From NCBI GenBank assembly GCA_002689325.1, contig NZFP01000017.1, positions 1-41,846 on the forward strand: a DNA stretch of 41,846 bases. Direction: 5' to 3'. Made by a program: the position numbers and the translations under genes. The notes below the pieces were generated by a model that saw only the letters and a list, made by a program, of their open reading frames with translations, searched no databases and was not told the DNA's origin. Below are positions 40,167 to 41,846 of the stretch, in pieces. The stretch comes from Rickettsiales bacterium (GTDB lineage: Bacteria; Pseudomonadota; Alphaproteobacteria; Methylaequorales; Methylaequoraceae). Each line of letters starts with the position of its first letter. The first letter of the stretch is position 1.

Positions 40167-40694
40167 TTAAATTTTTTCAACTTGCGAATATTCAAGATCA
40201 ACAGGTGTAGATCTTCCAAATATAGAAACGCTTACTTTAAGTCTTGCTTTTTCCTCATCAACTTCTTCTACCATTCCATTAAATGAAGAAAAAGGACCAT
40301 CAGAAACTCTAACTTGCTCACCAATTTCAAAACTAACAGAAGGCTTGGGTTTGTCTAACCCATCTTTCATTTGATTAAAAATAGAATCTATTTCAGCCTG
40401 TGAAACTGGTATAGGTTCACCTTTTTTTCCGCCTAGGAATCCATAAACTTTTGGTATTGTTCTAACAGTGTGCCATATTTCGTCATCCATAGTCATTTTT
40501 ATCATCATATAGCCAGGGAAAAACTTTCTTTCTGTGTTAACTTTTTTACCTTTTTTCATTTCAATGACATCTTCAGAAGGGATAAGAATCTCATCAATAT
40601 TTTTTTTCAAACCTTTTTTTTCAAGCTGAGCTAGAAGTTCTTTTTCAACTTTCTTTTCGGTACCCGAATGTACCTGTAAAATATACCAGTCCAT
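40167..40694 (-). CDS. nusG: Transcription elongation/antitermination factor NusG
   Basis: The 175-residue factor has an N-terminal NGN domain (about 1-115; begins MDWYILQVHSGTEKKVEKEL and includes KKFFPGYM-like RKFFPGYMMIKM) that binds the polymerase clamp, and a C-terminal KOW domain (about 120-175, EQVRVSDGPFSSFNGMVEEV) that binds Rho or S10. It lies eight bases after secE with an AAGGG ribosome-binding site. Confidence 0.98.
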   Translation of the reverse strand: MDWYILQVHSGTEKKVEKELLAQLEKKGLKKNIDEILIPSEDVIEMKKGKKVNTERKFFPGYMMIKMTMDDEIWHTVRTIPKVYGFLGGKKGEPIPVSQAEIDSIFNQMKDGLDKPKPSVSFEIGEQVRVSDGPFSSFNGMVEEVDEEKARLKVSVSIFGRSTPVDLEYSQVEKI

Positions 40695-40702
40695 AAAAAC
40701 CC

Positions 40703-40885
40703 TTAAAACAAAAGATACTCAACAAGAAAGGAAACTATTTTATCAACTAATAAAAAAAATACTGAGGCTAATATTACAAAAATAAAAACCATAATAGTTG
40801 TGGTGATTACCTCTGGCTTTGTGGGCCAAGTTATTTTTAACCCCTCTTGTTTAACTTCTTTGTAAAACTTAACAATTTTTTGCAT
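40703..40885 (-). CDS. secE: Protein translocase subunit SecE
   Basis: This 60-residue, single-helix SecE has the amphipathic KFYKEVKQEGLKITWPTKPE and then a hydrophobic membrane segment (about 31-55), the minimal form found in most bacteria. It clamps SecY in the translocon. It opens the minus-strand supercluster. No Shine-Dalgarno sequence precedes its ATG; a promoter candidate lies 37-65 bases upstream in the divergent gap. Confidence 0.95.
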   Translation of the reverse strand: MQKIVKFYKEVKQEGLKITWPTKPEVITTTIMVFIFVILASVFFLLVDKIVSFLVEYLLF

Positions 40886-40921
40886 TTTATATGAAAAATT
40901 TTTTTTGTATTGTTAACATAA

Positions 40922-40950
40922 TGTATAGAAAATACAAATAATTAATTCAA
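40922..40950 (-). promoter_or_regulatory. Candidate promoter of secE-nusG-rpl operon
   Basis: In the 71-base gap between secE and the divergent sir2 gene, the minus strand shows TTGAAT (40945-40950) and TATACA (40922-40927) separated by 17 bases. Each box matches four of six consensus bases. The region is very AT-rich, so the match is only moderately informative, but some promoter must lie here because sir2 is divergent. Confidence 0.4.
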
Positions 40951-40956
40951 TAAATT

Positions 40957-41673
40957 ATGGACGTAAAAAAAAATATTTTTATACTAACCGGTGCTGGAAT
41001 CTCAAAAGAAAGTGGAATTCAAACTTTCAGAGAAAAAGATGGACTTTGGGACAATCATCGTATCGAAGATGTATGTACTGTTGATGCTTTTTTAAGAAAC
41101 CCAGATTATGTAAATAATTTTTATAATCAAAGGAGAAAAACACTCACAGAAGCCAAAATAAAACCAAACTCAGCGCACAAAAATTTAGCTATTCTTGAAA
41201 ATTACTGGAAAGGTGAATTTATTCTAGTTACACAAAATATTGATAACCTTCACGAGCAAGGTGGCTCAAAAAAAATAATTCACATGCATGGCTCACTTGA
41301 TAAAGCTTATTGTATGAATTGTTTAAACAAAATTAACTTAGACTTTGATTTATCAACAAATTATCAGTGTGAAAAATGTAAAAAAAAAGGTGAGGTTAGG
41401 GTTGACGTTGTTTGGTTTGGTGAACAACCAAAAAATCTTGATTTAATATACAAATATCTTGAAAGAACAGATATTTTTATATCGATTGGAACATCTAATA
41501 ATGTATACCCTGCTGCTGGTTTTATAGACTTTATTTGTAATCAACAAAGGAGAGTTGAATTAATAGAATTTAATATCGAAAAAACAAACAAAAGCTCATT
41601 ATTTGAAAAGTCAATAATCGGGCCTGCAAGCGTCACAATAGAAAAGTTCGTCAGAGAAATTGTCAGAGATTAG
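40957..41673 (+). CDS. cobB: Sir2-family NAD-dependent protein deacylase (CobB-like)
   Basis: The 238-residue sirtuin removes acyl groups from lysines using NAD+. Motifs are TGAGISKESGIQTFR (11-25), TQNIDNLHEQGG (92-103), catalytic His111 in HMHGS, four zinc cysteines (119, 122, 138, 141) and VVWFGE. The pair Tyr56/Arg59 in FYNQRR matches the YxxR motif of class III sirtuins such as CobB and SIRT5, which act on succinyl-lysine as well as acetyl-lysine. It is transcribed opposite to secE, and its TAG stop directly abuts the encoded CCA of tRNA-Trp on the other strand. No Shine-Dalgarno sequence is seen. Confidence 0.9.
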   Translation: MDVKKNIFILTGAGISKESGIQTFREKDGLWDNHRIEDVCTVDAFLRNPDYVNNFYNQRRKTLTEAKIKPNSAHKNLAILENYWKGEFILVTQNIDNLHEQGGSKKIIHMHGSLDKAYCMNCLNKINLDFDLSTNYQCEKCKKKGEVRVDVVWFGEQPKNLDLIYKYLERTDIFISIGTSNNVYPAAGFIDFICNQQRRVELIEFNIEKTNKSSLFEKSIIGPASVTIEKFVREIVRD

Positions 41674-41749
41674 TGGCAGGGGCGGAGAGACTCGAACTCA
41701 CGACCTACGGTTTTGGAGACCGTCGCTCTACCAACTGAGCTACACCCCT
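41674..41749 (-). tRNA. tRNA-Trp (anticodon CCA)
   Basis: The 76-nt minus-strand tRNA has acceptor AGGGGTG/CGCCCCT, anticodon loop CUCCAAA with CCA at 34-36, discriminator G and an encoded 3' CCA (41674-41676). The T stem contains one U-U mismatch. tRNA-Trp upstream of secE-nusG is a common bacterial arrangement, but here a sir2 gene on the opposite strand separates them. Its 3' end has no spacer from the sir2 stop codon. Confidence 0.97.
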
Positions 41750-41752
41750 AAA

Positions 41753-41826
41753 TGGAGCGGGTGAAGGGAATCGAACCCTCGTAACCAGCTTGGAAGGCTG
41801 AGGCTTTACCACTAAGCTACACCCGC
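41753..41826 (-). tRNA. tRNA-Gly (anticodon UCC)
   Basis: The 74-nt minus-strand tRNA has acceptor GCGGGTG/CACCCGC, anticodon arm UCAGC-CUUCCAA-GCUGG with UCC at 34-36, a GTTCGAT T loop, discriminator U and an encoded CCA (41753-41755). Three bases separate it from tRNA-Trp, so the two are likely processed from one transcript. The window ends 20 bases upstream of its 5' end. Confidence 0.97.
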
Positions 41827-41846
41827 AATTTATTTTTGCTATAATG

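Noticed and set aside
41674-41749. tRNA-Trp T-arm similarity to tRNA-Leu as an attachment-site repeat
   Set aside because: The shared TTCGAGTCT-like bases are the normal conserved T loop, not a specific direct repeat.

Overview
The window is an AT-rich, tightly packed stretch of a bacterial chromosome. It most likely comes from an alphaproteobacterium with a streamlined genome. Evidence for that: adk sits between secY and rpsM; an ATP12-type F1-ATPase assembly chaperone lies beside an RluC-type pseudouridine synthase; the propionyl-CoA carboxylase is of the pccB/pccA type; and genes overlap or abut nearly everywhere, with no gene-free stretch above about 125 bases. The style resembles small marine alphaproteobacteria, but I cannot fix a genus from sequence alone.

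Layout, left to right. (1) 1-3114, plus strand: a class I aminotransferase, a hairpin terminator, then glnB (PII) and glnA (type I glutamine synthetase). A full sigma-54 promoter consensus lies directly before glnB. (2) 3120-6035, a small accessory block: isochorismatase-family hydrolase and exported glutathione peroxidase (minus, translationally coupled), a small lipoprotein (plus), and a tyrosine-recombinase-like gene (minus) whose catalytic arginines and histidines appear to be lost, next to tRNA-Leu(GAG). (3) 6045-11212, minus: pccA, pccB, ATP12 chaperone, RluC-like pseudouridine synthase. (4) 11229-40885, minus: one continuous transcription/translation supercluster. In transcription order it is secE-nusG-rplKAJL-rpoBC-rpsLG-fusA-tuf-rpsJ-rplCDWB-rpsS-rplV-rpsC-rplP-rpmC-rpsQ-rplNXE-rpsNH-rplFR-rpsE-rpmD-rplO-secY-adk-rpsMK-rpoA-rplQ. 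(5) 40957-41826: a Sir2 deacylase on the plus strand lies between secE and tRNA-Trp(CCA), followed by tRNA-Gly(UCC); both tRNAs are on the minus strand.

How it works together: region 4 encodes most of the ribosome, the RNA polymerase core, EF-Tu, EF-G, NusG, the SecYE translocon core and adenylate kinase. Internal promoters are visible before rpsL and before the L10 leader. The rest covers ammonia assimilation and its PII sensor, odd-chain/propionate carbon entry through PCC, peroxide defence and F1 assembly.

The window is mostly a conserved core, so I do not see a wholly new multi-gene system. The points most worth following are: the catalytically degenerate recombinase at tRNA-Leu; a perfect sigma-54 site that would give an almost leaderless glnB mRNA; a repeated layout in which SD-less genes start about 7 nt after a -10 box; long low-complexity tails on S5, L15, L17 and L3; and the Sir2 gene wedged with zero spacing against tRNA-Trp.
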